Notes under the pieces: model-generated
Told to the model about the DNA's origin: nothing
The model's input: only the letters and a program-made list of their open reading frames with translations
Database searches by the model: none
Part shown: piece after piece, positions 36,505 to 45,874 of the stretch
Numbering within the stretch: the stretch's first letter is position 1
How the letters are laid out: each line of letters begins with the position of its first letter
Made by a program: the position numbers and the translations under genes
DNA from: Streptomyces clavifer
Lineage (GTDB): Bacteria; Actinomycetota; Actinomycetes; Streptomycetales; Streptomycetaceae
Direction: 5' to 3'
DNA: 64,000 nt
Assembly: GCA_014651175.1 (NCBI GenBank)
Contig: BMWJ01000001.1
Span: 806,001 to 870,000 of the forward strand

Positions 36505-38172
36505 ATGCGAATAAACACGTCCCGAACCGTTCGGGCGATCACGGCGGCACTTGCTGTCGGTCTGATCGCCACGGGCTGCTCCAGTGAGCGGGACAACGAT
36601 GCCAAGGACGGAGCGAAGGACACCTTCGTCTTCGCCGGTGCGGGCGACCCCGGGTCCCTCGACCCGGCGCTCGCCAGCGACGGTGAGACCTTCCGGGTCA
36701 CGCGTCAGGCGTTCGAAGCCCTTCTCGAGCACGAGTCCGGCGGCAGCAAGCTCGTCGGCGGACTGGCCGAGACGTGGGAGAGCAACGACGCCGGCACGGT
36801 GTGGACGTTCAACCTGCGCAAGAACGTGAAGTTCCAGGACGGCGAGACGTTCGACGCCGACGCGGTCTGCGCGAACTACGACCACTGGTTCAACTGGGCG
36901 GGCACGTACCAGTCCAGCGCGGTCTCGTACTACTGGCAGTCCATCATGGGCGGCTTCGCGAAGAACGAGGACGCCGAGGCGCCGAAGGCGAACTACAAGT
37001 CCTGCACCGCGAAGGACGCCAACACGGCGGTCATCGAGGTCAACGAGCCCTCGGCGAACCTGCCCGGCGGCTTCTCCCTGCAGGCCCTGGCGATCCACTC
37101 GCCGAAGGCCATCAAGGAGTACGAGAAGCAGGACGCGACCGCCAAGGGCGACGCGATCACGTACCCCAAGTACAGCCAGGAGGCCGGCACGGTCGCCGGC
37201 ACCGGCCCGTACAAGATCACCAAGTGGAACAAGAGCAACAAGGAAGTCAGCCTCGAGCGCTTCGACGGCTACTGGGGCGACAAGGCCAAGGTGAAGAACC
37301 TGGTCTTCCGCACGATCGACACCGAAGAAGGCCGCCGCCAGGCGCTGCAGGCCGGTGACATCGACGGATACGACCTGGTCGCACCCGCGGACATCAAGAC
37401 GCTGGAGGGTGAGGGCTACGAGGTCCCGACCCGTGACGTCTTCAACCTCTTCTACGTGGGCATGACCCAGTCGAAGAACAAGGCGCTGAAGAAGCCCGAG
37501 GTCCGGCAGGCCATCGCGCACGCCATCGACCGCGAGAACATCGTCAAGACCCAGCTGCCCGAGGGCGGCAAGGTCGCCACGCAGTTCATGCCCGACACGG
37601 TCGCCGGTTACTCGGACCAGGTGAAGCAGTACGCCTTCGACACCAACAAGGCGAAGAAGCTCCTCAAGGACGCCGGCGAGAGCAAGCTCTCTCTCGAGTT
37701 CTGCTACCCGACCGAGGTCACCCGCCCCTACATGCCTGCCCCGCAGGACATGTTCGAGCTGATGAAGGCCGACCTCGAGAAGGCCGGCATCACGGTCGTC
37801 CCGAAGGCCATGAAGTGGGCCCCGGACTACCTGGACGCCACCGAGGCCGGCTCCTGCGCGCTGCACATGCTGGGCTGGACCGGTGACTTCAACGACGGCT
37901 TCAACTTCATCGGTACCTGGTTCGCCGGCGCCGACAAGCAGTGGGGCTTCAAGGACGCCAAGGTCTTCGACTCGGTGAACGCCGCGTCGAAGGAGACCGA
38001 CCCGGCCGCCCGCGTCGAGGCCTACAAGAAGGCCAACGAGACCATCATGGAGTACCTGCCGGGTCTCCCGATCTCGTCGTCGCCGCCCGCCATCGCGTTC
38101 GCCAAGAACGTCAACCCGCCGAAGGTCTCCCCGCTGACGCAGGAGAACTTCGCCGAGGTCTCCTTCAAGTAA
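36505..38172 (+). CDS. Peptide/nickel-type ABC substrate-binding lipoprotein
   Basis: A 555-aa solute-binding protein of family 5 (DppA/OppA). A signal peptide ends with lipobox LIATGC (Cys24). The family signature is seen in VWTFNLRKNVKFQDGETFDA and ARQAIAHAIDRENI-like DNA around residue 330 (VRQAIAHAIDRENIVK). It should bind short peptides or similar ligands outside the membrane and pass them to the four downstream transporter proteins. Codon usage is extremely biased (AAG, CTG, GGC), a sign of high expression. A hairpin 10 bp past the stop probably keeps this gene more abundant than its partners. Confidence 0.93.
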   Translation: MRINTSRTVRAITAALAVGLIATGCSSERDNDAKDGAKDTFVFAGAGDPGSLDPALASDGETFRVTRQAFEALLEHESGGSKLVGGLAETWESNDAGTVWTFNLRKNVKFQDGETFDADAVCANYDHWFNWAGTYQSSAVSYYWQSIMGGFAKNEDAEAPKANYKSCTAKDANTAVIEVNEPSANLPGGFSLQALAIHSPKAIKEYEKQDATAKGDAITYPKYSQEAGTVAGTGPYKITKWNKSNKEVSLERFDGYWGDKAKVKNLVFRTIDTEEGRRQALQAGDIDGYDLVAPADIKTLEGEGYEVPTRDVFNLFYVGMTQSKNKALKKPEVRQAIAHAIDRENIVKTQLPEGGKVATQFMPDTVAGYSDQVKQYAFDTNKAKKLLKDAGESKLSLEFCYPTEVTRPYMPAPQDMFELMKADLEKAGITVVPKAMKWAPDYLDATEAGSCALHMLGWTGDFNDGFNFIGTWFAGADKQWGFKDAKVFDSVNAASKETDPAARVEAYKKANETIMEYLPGLPISSSPPAIAFAKNVNPPKVSPLTQENFAEVSFK

Positions 38173-38182
38173 CCGCACATCA

Positions 38183-38227
38183 GTGGGTTCGCCCGGCCAC
38201 AGCTTCCCGGTGGCCGGGCGGGCCCAC
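38183..38227 (+). terminator. Attenuator-like hairpin between binding protein and permease
   Basis: GTGGG-TT-CGCCCGGCCAC (38183-38200) pairs with GTGGCCGGGCG-GG-CCCAC (38210-38227) and is followed by TTTT. With the permease starting only 30 bp later this looks like a partial terminator. Confidence 0.75.
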
Positions 38228-38257
38228 TTTTCGACACGTAAGAAAGGGGCACGCGGG

Positions 38258-39262
38258 GTGCTGCGACTCGTCGTACGAAGACTGCTACAGCTCATACCCA
38301 CCCTGCTCGGCCTGTCGGTTCTGCTCTTCCTGTGGCTGAACCGGCTGCCCGGCGGACCCGCCTCAGCGATCCTGGGCGAGCGGGCGACCGAAGCCGAAGT
38401 GACGCGTATCAACCGGGCGCTGGGACTGGACGAGCCCGTCTACGTCCAGTACTGGCGCTTCCTCAAGCGCATCTTCGAACTGGATCTCGGCACCTCCACC
38501 CAGACCGGTCAGCCGGTGTGGGACGAATTCGTCCTGCGCTTCCCGGCCACCGTGGAGCTCAGCGTCGCCGCGATCGTCATCGCGGTCCTGGTCGGCATCC
38601 CCCTCGGCTACCTCGCCGCCCGCCACCGCGGCGGCTGGCTCGACGTGGCCTCGGTCTCCGGATCGCTGATCGGCATCTGTATCCCCGTGTTCTTCCTCGC
38701 GCTGATGCTCAAGGGCATCTTCGCGGTCGAACTGGGCCTTTTCCCGAGCTACGGCAGGCTCTCCACCGGTCTCGACGCCACTGACATCACCGGCTTCGCC
38801 ACCCTGGACGGCCTGCTGACCGGCGAGCTCGACGCGACATGGGACGCGATCATGCACCTGGTGCTGCCCGCCGTCGCCCTCGCGTCCATCCCGCTCGCCG
38901 TGATCGTGCGGATGACCAGGGCAAGCGTCCTGGAGGTCCTCGGCGAGGACTACATCCGCACCGCCGAGTCCAAGGGCCTGGACAAGCGGGTCGTGCGCGG
39001 CCGTCACGTGCTGCGCAACGCGCTGCTTCCCGTGGTCACCGCGGTCGGTCTGCTGACCGGAAGCCTGCTCTCGGGTGCGGTCCTGACCGAGTCGGTCTTC
39101 TCGTTCGGAGGCATCGGCTCCTTCATCCGTACGTCGATCGATGCCCGCGACTACCCGGTGCTGGTCGGGTTCATCCTCTTCATCGCGATGGTGTACGTCC
39201 TCATCAACCTGCTGGTCGACCTCGCATACAGCATCATCGACCCGAGAGTGCGGGTGCACTGA
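38258..39262 (+). CDS. ABC peptide transporter permease (DppB-like)
   Basis: 334 aa, about six transmembrane helices, with the binding-protein-dependent permease loop in EDYIRTAESKGLDKRVVRGRH-like sequence (EDYIRTAESKGL about 228-239, contacting the ATPase). The N-terminus LRLVVRRLLQLIPTLLGLSV is characteristic of DppB/OppB. GTG at 38258 has AAAGGGG upstream; the longer frame from 38183 would run through the hairpin. Only one base separates its stop from the next GTG. Confidence 0.94.
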   Translation: MLRLVVRRLLQLIPTLLGLSVLLFLWLNRLPGGPASAILGERATEAEVTRINRALGLDEPVYVQYWRFLKRIFELDLGTSTQTGQPVWDEFVLRFPATVELSVAAIVIAVLVGIPLGYLAARHRGGWLDVASVSGSLIGICIPVFFLALMLKGIFAVELGLFPSYGRLSTGLDATDITGFATLDGLLTGELDATWDAIMHLVLPAVALASIPLAVIVRMTRASVLEVLGEDYIRTAESKGLDKRVVRGRHVLRNALLPVVTAVGLLTGSLLSGAVLTESVFSFGGIGSFIRTSIDARDYPVLVGFILFIAMVYVLINLLVDLAYSIIDPRVRVH

Positions 39263-39263
39263 C

Positions 39264-40226
39264 GTGACGACATTGACCAAGAGGGCCGACAAGATCGACC
39301 GGCTCGCCGAGCTGACCCAGCAGACCGAGTCGACCTCGGGCGCGAGCCTGTGGCGCGAGGCGCTGCGACGGCTCCGCAACAGCAAGATGGCCATCATCGG
39401 CGCCGTCGTCATCGGCCTGTTCGTCGTGATGGCGATCGTGGGACCGTGGGTCGCCCCGTACAGCCCCACCGCCCAGACCTGGCGCGGAGAAGTCTTCGCC
39501 AACCAGGGCAAGTTCGTCGGTATGCGCGGCGAGAACTGGTTCGGCCTCGACCACCTGGGCCGCGACCTCTTCTCCCGCATGCTCGTCGGGGCACGCCAGA
39601 CCCTGCTCGTGGGCGTGGTCTCCATGCTCATCGGCCTGGTCATCGGCGCTGTCGTCGGCATCCTGTCCGGAGCCGCCGCGACCCTCGGCGGCAAGGTCGG
39701 ACAGCGCATCGACACCGTGATCATGCGCATCACCGACCTCATGCTGTCGCTGCCCTCCCTGCTGCTGGCGGTCTCCGTCGCGGCGGTCATGGGCCAGTCC
39801 CTGACCACCGTGATGATCGCCGTCGGTGTCGTCCAGATCCCCGTCTTCGCCCGTCTGCTGCGCGGTTCGATGCTCGCCCAGGGCGGCGCGGACTACGTGC
39901 TGGCGGCGAAGGCGCTCGGCATCCGGAAGAAGCGGATCGTCCTCACACAGATCCTGCCCAACTCGCTGAGCCCGGTAATCGTCCAGGCGACACTCAGTCT
40001 CGCCACCGCGATCATCGAAGCCGCGGCCCTGTCCTACCTCGGCCTCGGCAACCCGGACCCGGCGATCCCGGAGTGGGGCGTCATGCTCTCCCAGGCGCAG
40101 CGGTTCTTCGACAACGAGCCGATGATGGCCGCCTACCCGGCCGTCGGGATCATCATCACCGCACTGGGCTTCACCCTGCTCGGCGAGGCCATGCGCGAAG
40201 CCCTCGACCCGAAGCTGCGAGGCTGA
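39264..40226 (+). CDS. ABC peptide transporter permease (DppC-like)
   Basis: 320 aa. A cytoplasmic N-terminus carries the OppC_N segment (WREALRRLRNSKMAIIGAVV), followed by the NWFGLDHLGRDLFSRMLVGAR signature of DppC proteins, about six helices, and the coupling loop DYVLAAKALGIRKKRIVLTQ. GTG at 39264 follows the DppB stop at once. It forms the membrane channel together with DppB. Confidence 0.94.
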   Translation: MTTLTKRADKIDRLAELTQQTESTSGASLWREALRRLRNSKMAIIGAVVIGLFVVMAIVGPWVAPYSPTAQTWRGEVFANQGKFVGMRGENWFGLDHLGRDLFSRMLVGARQTLLVGVVSMLIGLVIGAVVGILSGAAATLGGKVGQRIDTVIMRITDLMLSLPSLLLAVSVAAVMGQSLTTVMIAVGVVQIPVFARLLRGSMLAQGGADYVLAAKALGIRKKRIVLTQILPNSLSPVIVQATLSLATAIIEAAALSYLGLGNPDPAIPEWGVMLSQAQRFFDNEPMMAAYPAVGIIITALGFTLLGEAMREALDPKLRG

Positions 40227-40232
40227 TCTCCC

Positions 40233-41225
40233 ATGGCACTGCTCAATGTTGACCAACTCAGCGTCACCTTCGGGGGACGCGGCCGCAAGGACTCCATCGC
40301 GGTCGACGGTGTCTCCTTCACCGTGGACCAGGGCCAGGTCGTCGGCCTGGTGGGCGAGTCGGGCTGCGGCAAGTCCGTGACCTCGCTCGCCCTGATGGGC
40401 CTGCTGCCCGAGAAGGGCGTCAAGGTCGGCGGACGCGTGGAGTTCGACGGCCAGGACCTGCTGACCATCAGCCGGCGCAAGCTCCGCGACATGCGCGGCA
40501 GCCAGCTCGCGATGATCTTCCAGGACCCGCTGTCCTCGCTGAACCCGGTGATCCCCATCGGTATCCAGGTGACCGAGATCCTCCAGCGCCACCGCGGCCT
40601 GAAGGGGGAGGCCGCCCGCAAGGAGGCCGCCGACCTGCTGGACCGGGTCGGTATCCCGGACCCGCGCCGGCGGCTTAAGGAGTACCCGCACCAGCTGTCC
40701 GGCGGTATGCGGCAGCGTGCGCTCATCGCCATGGCGGTGGCCTGCGCACCCCGGCTGCTCATCGCCGACGAGCCCACCACGGCGCTCGACGTGACCATCC
40801 AGGCCCAGATCCTGGAACTCCTCAAGGAACTGGTCGACCAGGAGGGCACCGCCCTCCTGATGATCACCCACGACCTCGGGGTCGTCGCAGGCATCTGCGA
40901 CGAGGTCAACGTGCTCTACGCGGGACGGGCGGTGGAGTCCGCGGGCCGGCGCGAGCTGTTCGCGGCACCCACGCACCCGTACGCGCACGGACTGCTCGGG
41001 TCCATCCCGCGTCTGGACGCACCGCGCGGGGAGCCGCTCCGCCCGATCCGCGGGTCGATCAACGACAAGATCGCCTGGGCCGACGGCTGCGCCTTCGCGC
41101 CCCGCTGCGACTACTACACGATGGAGTGCCTCACGGGCACTCCCGAACTGACCGAACCACGCACGGCCGGACACCAGGTGCGCTGTGTCAACCCGGTCCT
41201 GCCCAAGGCGGAGGTTTCGGCATGA
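40233..41225 (+). CDS. ABC peptide transporter ATPase (DppD-like)
   Basis: 330 aa. Walker A GESGCGKSVT, signature LSGGMRQRALIAMA, Walker B LLIADEPTTALD, and a C-terminal oligopeptide-transporter domain with a four-cysteine cluster (CAFAPRCDYYTMECLTG and a later Cys in HQVRCV), which in relatives binds an iron-sulfur cluster. It overlaps the next ATPase by 4 bp. Starts 6 bp after DppC. Confidence 0.95.
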   Translation: MALLNVDQLSVTFGGRGRKDSIAVDGVSFTVDQGQVVGLVGESGCGKSVTSLALMGLLPEKGVKVGGRVEFDGQDLLTISRRKLRDMRGSQLAMIFQDPLSSLNPVIPIGIQVTEILQRHRGLKGEAARKEAADLLDRVGIPDPRRRLKEYPHQLSGGMRQRALIAMAVACAPRLLIADEPTTALDVTIQAQILELLKELVDQEGTALLMITHDLGVVAGICDEVNVLYAGRAVESAGRRELFAAPTHPYAHGLLGSIPRLDAPRGEPLRPIRGSINDKIAWADGCAFAPRCDYYTMECLTGTPELTEPRTAGHQVRCVNPVLPKAEVSA

Positions 41226-42655
41226 GCCTGCTCGAACTCGACGATGTGAAGGTCCACTTCCCCGTCAAGAAGGGTGTCTTCTTCGACCGTACGGTCGGAC
41301 ACGTGTACGCCGTGGACGGCATCTCGCTGAGCGTCGAGGCCGGACAGACGTACGGGCTCGTGGGCGAGTCGGGCTGCGGCAAGACGACGCTGGGCCGGGC
41401 CGTGCTGCGGCTCGTGGACATCACCTCCGGTGAGGTCGTCTTCGACGGCACCGACCTGGCCAAGCTGCCGGACGAGGAGATGCGCCAGTTCCGCCGCCGG
41501 CTCCAGATGGTCTTCCAGGACCCGCTCGGCAGCCTCAACCCGCGGCAGAACATCGAGTCGATCCTCTCCGAGGGCATGGCGGCCCACGGGATCGGCACCG
41601 ACCGGGCGGACCGCCGCGAGAAGATCAAGGCGATCCTCGCCAGGGTCGGACTGCCGGCGAACTCGCTGTCCCGCTACCCGCACGAGTTCTCCGGCGGACA
41701 GCGCCAGCGCATCGGTATCGCCCGTGCCCTGGTGCTCGAGCCGGACGTGATCATCTGCGACGAGCCGGTGTCGGCGCTCGACGTGTCCATCCAGGCGCAG
41801 GTCATCAACCTGCTGGAGGAGCTGCAGGAGTCCCTCGGGCTCACGTATCTCGTCATCGCCCACGACCTCGCCGTCGTCCGGCACATCTCCGACGTCATCG
41901 GGGTCATGTACCTGGGTTCCCTGGTGGAGGAGGCGCCCAGCGACGCGCTGTACGCCGGGCCGAAGCACCCCTACACCCGGGCGCTCATGTCCGCGGTGCC
42001 GGTGCCCGACCCGGAGGTCGAGGACCGGCGGGAGCGGATCCTGCTCCAGGGCGACCTGCCCTCGCCGGCCAACCCGCCGGCCGGCTGCCGGTTCCACACC
42101 CGCTGCCCGTGGGTGCAGGAGAAGTGCGCACTGGAGCGCCCGGTCCTGACGGACCTGGGTGACGGGCACAAGGTGGCCTGCCACTTCGCGGCCGAGATCG
42201 AGAACGGGACGATCGGCCTGACCCGCGCCACGGGCATCGAGGCGGTCGTGGGTACGGACAAGAGCGCGGACGTGGACGCGGCGGAGCCGGTCGCCGACAA
42301 GGTGCCTGCGGCGAAGGTGCCCGCGCAGAAGGCGTCCGTCGAGGATGCGGTCGTCGTCGCGAAGCCGGTTGCCGTCGAGGATGAGGTCGTCGTCGAGACC
42401 CCGGTCGCCGTCGAGGCTCCGGTCGCGGGGAAGTCCGTGGCGGAGAAGCCCGCCGACGTGGACACCGACGCGGACGTTGCTGCGGAGAACGAGTCCGATG
42501 AAGCGGCCGCCCCCGAGGAGGAGGCCGTGGACAAGGCCGTCCCCGAGGACAAGGCTGTGGACAAGGACAAGGCCGTCCCCGAGGACAAGCCCGCCTCGGA
42601 CGAGGTGGCGGACGCCGCCGGGACCGGTGCCGGAGGCAAGACCGGTTCCGCCTGA
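41222..42655 (+). CDS. ABC peptide transporter ATPase (DppF-like) with long acidic tail
   Basis: 477 aa, clearly longer than the usual 330-350. Residues 1-335 are a normal DppF: Walker A GESGCGKTTL, signature FSGGQRQRIGIARAL, Walker B VIICDEPVSALD, and the C-terminal cysteine cluster CRFHTRCPWVQEKC. From about residue 338 comes a 140-aa low-complexity tail of Ala, Val, Pro, Lys, Asp and Glu, with recurring VEDE, KPVAVE and VPEDKA(V) units, predicted disordered. Its role is unknown. It ends the five-gene importer operon. Confidence 0.93.
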   Translation: MSLLELDDVKVHFPVKKGVFFDRTVGHVYAVDGISLSVEAGQTYGLVGESGCGKTTLGRAVLRLVDITSGEVVFDGTDLAKLPDEEMRQFRRRLQMVFQDPLGSLNPRQNIESILSEGMAAHGIGTDRADRREKIKAILARVGLPANSLSRYPHEFSGGQRQRIGIARALVLEPDVIICDEPVSALDVSIQAQVINLLEELQESLGLTYLVIAHDLAVVRHISDVIGVMYLGSLVEEAPSDALYAGPKHPYTRALMSAVPVPDPEVEDRRERILLQGDLPSPANPPAGCRFHTRCPWVQEKCALERPVLTDLGDGHKVACHFAAEIENGTIGLTRATGIEAVVGTDKSADVDAAEPVADKVPAAKVPAQKASVEDAVVVAKPVAVEDEVVVETPVAVEAPVAGKSVAEKPADVDTDADVAAENESDEAAAPEEEAVDKAVPEDKAVDKDKAVPEDKPASDEVADAAGTGAGGKTGSA

Positions 42656-42701
42656 CGGTTCCCGGCGACATCGTGGGCACCGGACGTTGTAGAACTGTCC
42701 G

Positions 42702-43373
42702 GTGCTCAACGAACTCTTCACTCCCTCCGTCCAGCATGCGCTCGACATCATCGGGATCTTCGTCTTCGCGATCTCGGGCGCTCTGCTCGCCGTACGCAAG
42801 AACTTCGATGTCTTCGGCATCGCGGTGCTCGCCGAGGTGACAGCGCTGGGCGGAGGGATCTTCCGTGACGTGATCATCGGGGCCCTGCCCCCGGCGGCCT
42901 TCACGGACCTCGGCTACTTCCTGACCCCGCTGCTCGCCGCCGGGCTGGTGTTCTTCCTGCATCCGCACGTCGAACGGATCCAGGTCGGCGTCAACGTCTT
43001 CGACGCGGCCGGCCTGGGACTCTTCTGCGTCGCCGGTACGGTCAAGGCGTACGACTACGGCCTCGGCCTCACCGCGTCCGCCGCGCTGGGGCTGGCCACC
43101 GCGGTCGGCGGCGGTGTGCTCCGCGACGTCCTGGCCAACGAGGTGCCCTCGCTGCTGCGCTGGGACCGCGACCTGTACGCGGTGCCCGCCATCGTGGGCG
43201 CCACCATGGTGGTGCTCTGCATCCGCTTCGACGTCCTCAACGCCTACACGAGCGGCGCGGCGGTGATCACGGCGTTCGTCCTGCGGCTCCTGGCGCTGCG
43301 CTACCACTGGAGGGCCCCGCGCGCGTACAACCGCCGCTCGGCCACGGCCGAGGAAGCCCCGGCCGTCATCTGA
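42702..43373 (+). CDS. TRIC-like / UPF0126 membrane protein
   Basis: 223 aa with seven hydrophobic segments arranged as two three-helix repeats, each with the motif GGGxxRDV: LGGGIFRDVIIG (about 50-61) and VGGGVLRDVLANE (about 138-150). This is the bacterial YicG/TRIC channel fold, which forms trimeric cation pores. The GTG at 42702 gives the family N-terminus. It is probably monocistronic; physiological role uncertain. Confidence 0.88.
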   Translation: MLNELFTPSVQHALDIIGIFVFAISGALLAVRKNFDVFGIAVLAEVTALGGGIFRDVIIGALPPAAFTDLGYFLTPLLAAGLVFFLHPHVERIQVGVNVFDAAGLGLFCVAGTVKAYDYGLGLTASAALGLATAVGGGVLRDVLANEVPSLLRWDRDLYAVPAIVGATMVVLCIRFDVLNAYTSGAAVITAFVLRLLALRYHWRAPRAYNRRSATAEEAPAVI

Positions 43374-43424
43374 CCGCAATATAAAGCTACCGCTTAGTAA
43401 CGCAATCGGTGTACGGTGCAGCCC

Positions 43425-44291
43425 ATGGCACAGGCAGCAGCGCAGGCGCAGCGCACCCCGCAGGCGACCGTCGGGGACAGCGAGTTCGACCGGGACACCG
43501 CCGTCACCCTTCGCGAAGAGGGTGTCTACGACGCGGAGCTCTCCGCGGGCTGGACCATCATCCACGCCGTCAACGGCGGCTACCTGCTGGCCGTGCTCGG
43601 CCGTGCGCTCGGTGAGGCGCTGCCGCACCCCGACCCCTTCTCGGTCTCGGCGCACTACCTGACGGCATCCGTTCCGGGGCCCGCGGTGATCCGTACCCAG
43701 GTCGTCCGCACGGGCCGCACCCTCTCCACCGGCGAGGCCTCGCTCTACCAGTACGCGGAGGACGGCACCGAGGTCGAGCGCATCCGGGTACTCGCCACCT
43801 ACGGCGACCTGGACGGCCTGACCGACGACGTCCGCACCTCCGCGGAGCCGCCCGCCATCCCGCCGCGGCAGCACTGCCTCGGCCCGGCCGACGGGCCGGC
43901 GCCCATCCCCGGCAGCTCCGCCATCACCGAACGGCTCGACATCAGGCTCGACCCGGCGACGATCGGCTGGGCCATCGGCGCGCCGTCGGGCAGGGGCGAG
44001 ATGCGTGGCTGGTTCGGACTCGCGGACGGCCGTGACGCGGATCCGCTGTCGCTGCTGCTCACCGTCGACGCGCTGCCGCCGACCTCGTTCGAGCTGGGGC
44101 TGAAGGGCTGGACGCCCACGATCGAGCTCACCACCCACATCCGCTGCCGTCCGGCCCCCGGACCGCTGCGCGTCTCCATCACCACCCGCAACCTGGCGGG
44201 CGGCTTCCTGGAGGAGGACGCGGACGTCTGGGACAGCGCCGACCGCCTGGTGGCCCAGTCCCGCCAGCTCGCACGCGCACCGCGCGGCTGA
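43425..44291 (+). CDS. Acyl-CoA thioesterase family protein (double hotdog)
   Basis: 288 aa, two hotdog halves (about 15-130 and 155-285) as in TesB/TESA-like thioesterases. HAVNGGYLLAVLGRAL and SAHYLTASVPGPAVI lie in the first half, FGLADGRDADPLSLLLTVDAL and TTHIRCRPAPGPLRV in the second. It should hydrolyse acyl-CoA; chain length unknown. TACGGT (43410-43415) ends 7-9 nt before the ATG and there is no ribosome site, so the message is probably leaderless. The FabR-like TetR gene lies nearby and may control it. Confidence 0.85.
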   Translation: MAQAAAQAQRTPQATVGDSEFDRDTAVTLREEGVYDAELSAGWTIIHAVNGGYLLAVLGRALGEALPHPDPFSVSAHYLTASVPGPAVIRTQVVRTGRTLSTGEASLYQYAEDGTEVERIRVLATYGDLDGLTDDVRTSAEPPAIPPRQHCLGPADGPAPIPGSSAITERLDIRLDPATIGWAIGAPSGRGEMRGWFGLADGRDADPLSLLLTVDALPPTSFELGLKGWTPTIELTTHIRCRPAPGPLRVSITTRNLAGGFLEEDADVWDSADRLVAQSRQLARAPRG

Positions 44292-44315
44292 GCGGGCGCG
44301 AACCCACCCCGCGCC

Positions 44316-44334
44316 CGCCGCCCGTGCGACGGGC
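44316..44334 (+). terminator. Hairpin after thioesterase gene
   Basis: CCGCCCGT (44316-44323), GCG loop, ACGGGCGG (44327-44334), 25 bp past the stop. Confidence 0.55.
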
Positions 44335-44738
44335 GGAGCCGCGCTGTGGCCGGCACGCGGACCCGGGCGCGGACCGCCGGAATCGGTCCGGCAGGATGCG
44401 GCCGGCCTCGGCGAGGTCGGTGTCCTCGATCCCGGAGCCCGGCGCAGGGCGACACCGACGTCGGGCCCAGGACCTGTGGCTCGATCAGGGGCGGGCGGGC
44501 GGATCGAGTTCGCCGGACACGCATGCGGGCCTGGATCCACAGGGTCGGCGCCGACACCCCGGCCTCCTGGGCGTCGCGGAGCTCCCTGCCCCGCACCCTG
44601 CCCCCGCCGGCACGGCTGCGGCGGAGTGGAGGAGCAGGGCGGCCCCCGGTTCTCCTGGACGAAGGCCAGATGGGTCCGGACGACGACCCGGCTGCCCGGA
44701 CGGGCCGGTGGGCACTCGGCAAAGCCGTGCCGGCCCGC

Positions 44739-44787
44739 CAGGAGGCCGCCGTGGCCGGCTCGACAGGAAGCCGCCGTGGCCGGCTCG
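44739..44787. repeat. 24-bp tandem duplication in gene-free stretch
   Basis: The unit beginning CAGGA(G/A)GCCGCCG occurs at 44739-44762 and 44764-44787 with one mismatch and a 25-bp period. It suggests slippage in DNA not under coding selection. Confidence 0.75.
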
Positions 44788-45247
44788 CCGAGGAGCCGGC
44801 TCAGCCGGCGGCCGGTAAGGGCGGCGAAGAGGCCTTCGAGGCTGCCGGGGTGGCGAGAGAGGCGCCCGCGGCCGGCACCGAAGGCGACCAGGCAGTGCCT
44901 GCCGCGAACATGCCCAACCAGGCGGTCCTCACAGGCGCCTGCGTGGCCAGTAGGCCCCGCGCCCGTGGTGCGCGGGATCGGGCGGCAGCCTCGGGAGCGC
45001 CGATGTCAGCGGATGCCTCGCCCTCGCCTACGGCGGCGGAGTGCCGGCGTCCACCTGCGCGGGGGAGGCGTCGCGGCGCTGGACGGCGCTCCGACGTGGC
45101 GGTGCCCGACCGGTGACGAGGGCTCCGTACGCACACGGGCCGCGCTCGCCCGGCTCCCCGGCCGCGTCCCGGTGATCCTCCCGGTCCCGGGCCCGGCGGG
45201 AACCGGTCACCCGGCGGAGAGCGCCGTCCCCGGCGGGTCTCCCGGCC

Positions 45248-45874
45248 CTACGGGGCCTCGTCCAGCCAGTGGGCCCGGCCCAGCGTGACCAGTCGTAGCC
45301 GGCGCCGCGCCACCCGGACGACCTCCTCCTCGCCGCCGGGGCCCGCGTCCAGCAGGGCCGATGCCGTGATCACCATGTGGTCGACGTACAGGCCGCCCAG
45401 CATCAGGAGATCCGCCGGGTCCCAGCCGGCCGAGTCCGGCTCGGCGGCGAGCGCCGCCGCGACCTCTTCGGCGAACAGGCGGAGCTGGGCGGTGATGGCC
45501 TCGCGGACCGGGCCGACGCCGCCGTGCTGCTCGCGGGCGATGAAGCGGAAGTGGGCCGGCTGGGCCGCGACATGGCGGGCGATCAGTTCGACGCCGCGGT
45601 CCAGCCGCTCCTCGCTGTCGCCCGTCTCGGCCAGGACCGCGCCGATCATGCCGTGCAGGCTGCCCAGGGTTTCCTCGACGAGGGCCACACCGAGAGCCGC
45701 CGTGCCGTCGAAGTGGCGGTAGAAGGCGGTCGGGGCCACACCCACGGCCCGCGTCACCTCGCGCAGACCCAGGCTGCTCAGGCTCTGGTGCTCCAGGAGC
45801 CGCAGCGCCGCGTCGAGCAGCGCCTGACGCGTCTTCTGCTTCTGGACCTGCCGGATGCCGGTGGTGTGACTCAT
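45248..45874 (-). CDS. TetR-family regulator, FabR-like
   Basis: 208 aa. The helix-turn-helix (SLSSLGLREVTRAVGVAPTAFYRHF-type, LREVTRAVGVAPTAFYRHF about 37-55) and the phrase GVALVEETL match the FabR branch of TetR regulators, which control fatty-acid desaturation and synthesis genes. AQPAHFRFIAREQHGG in the ligand domain is also FabR-like. It probably senses acyl-CoA or acyl-ACP. The regulator gene diverges from the 51-aa membrane gene; AGTAA-containing half sites appear before both this gene and the thioesterase. Confidence 0.88.
   Translation of the reverse strand: MSHTTGIRQVQKQKTRQALLDAALRLLEHQSLSSLGLREVTRAVGVAPTAFYRHFDGTAALGVALVEETLGSLHGMIGAVLAETGDSEERLDRGVELIARHVAAQPAHFRFIAREQHGGVGPVREAITAQLRLFAEEVAAALAAEPDSAGWDPADLLMLGGLYVDHMVITASALLDAGPGGEEEVVRVARRRLRLVTLGRAHWLDEAP

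Larger units (their letters stand above)
44292..45247. other. 956-bp stretch without a convincing gene
   Basis: Several open frames exist on both strands but none shows a domain, consistent G+C at third positions and a ribosome site together. It begins with the hairpin at 44316-44334. A near-perfect tandem repeat of 24 bp lies at 44739-44762 and 44764-44787. Short phrases such as a Gly-rich block near 45040 look like decayed coding sequence, so a degraded gene is possible. Confidence 0.4.
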
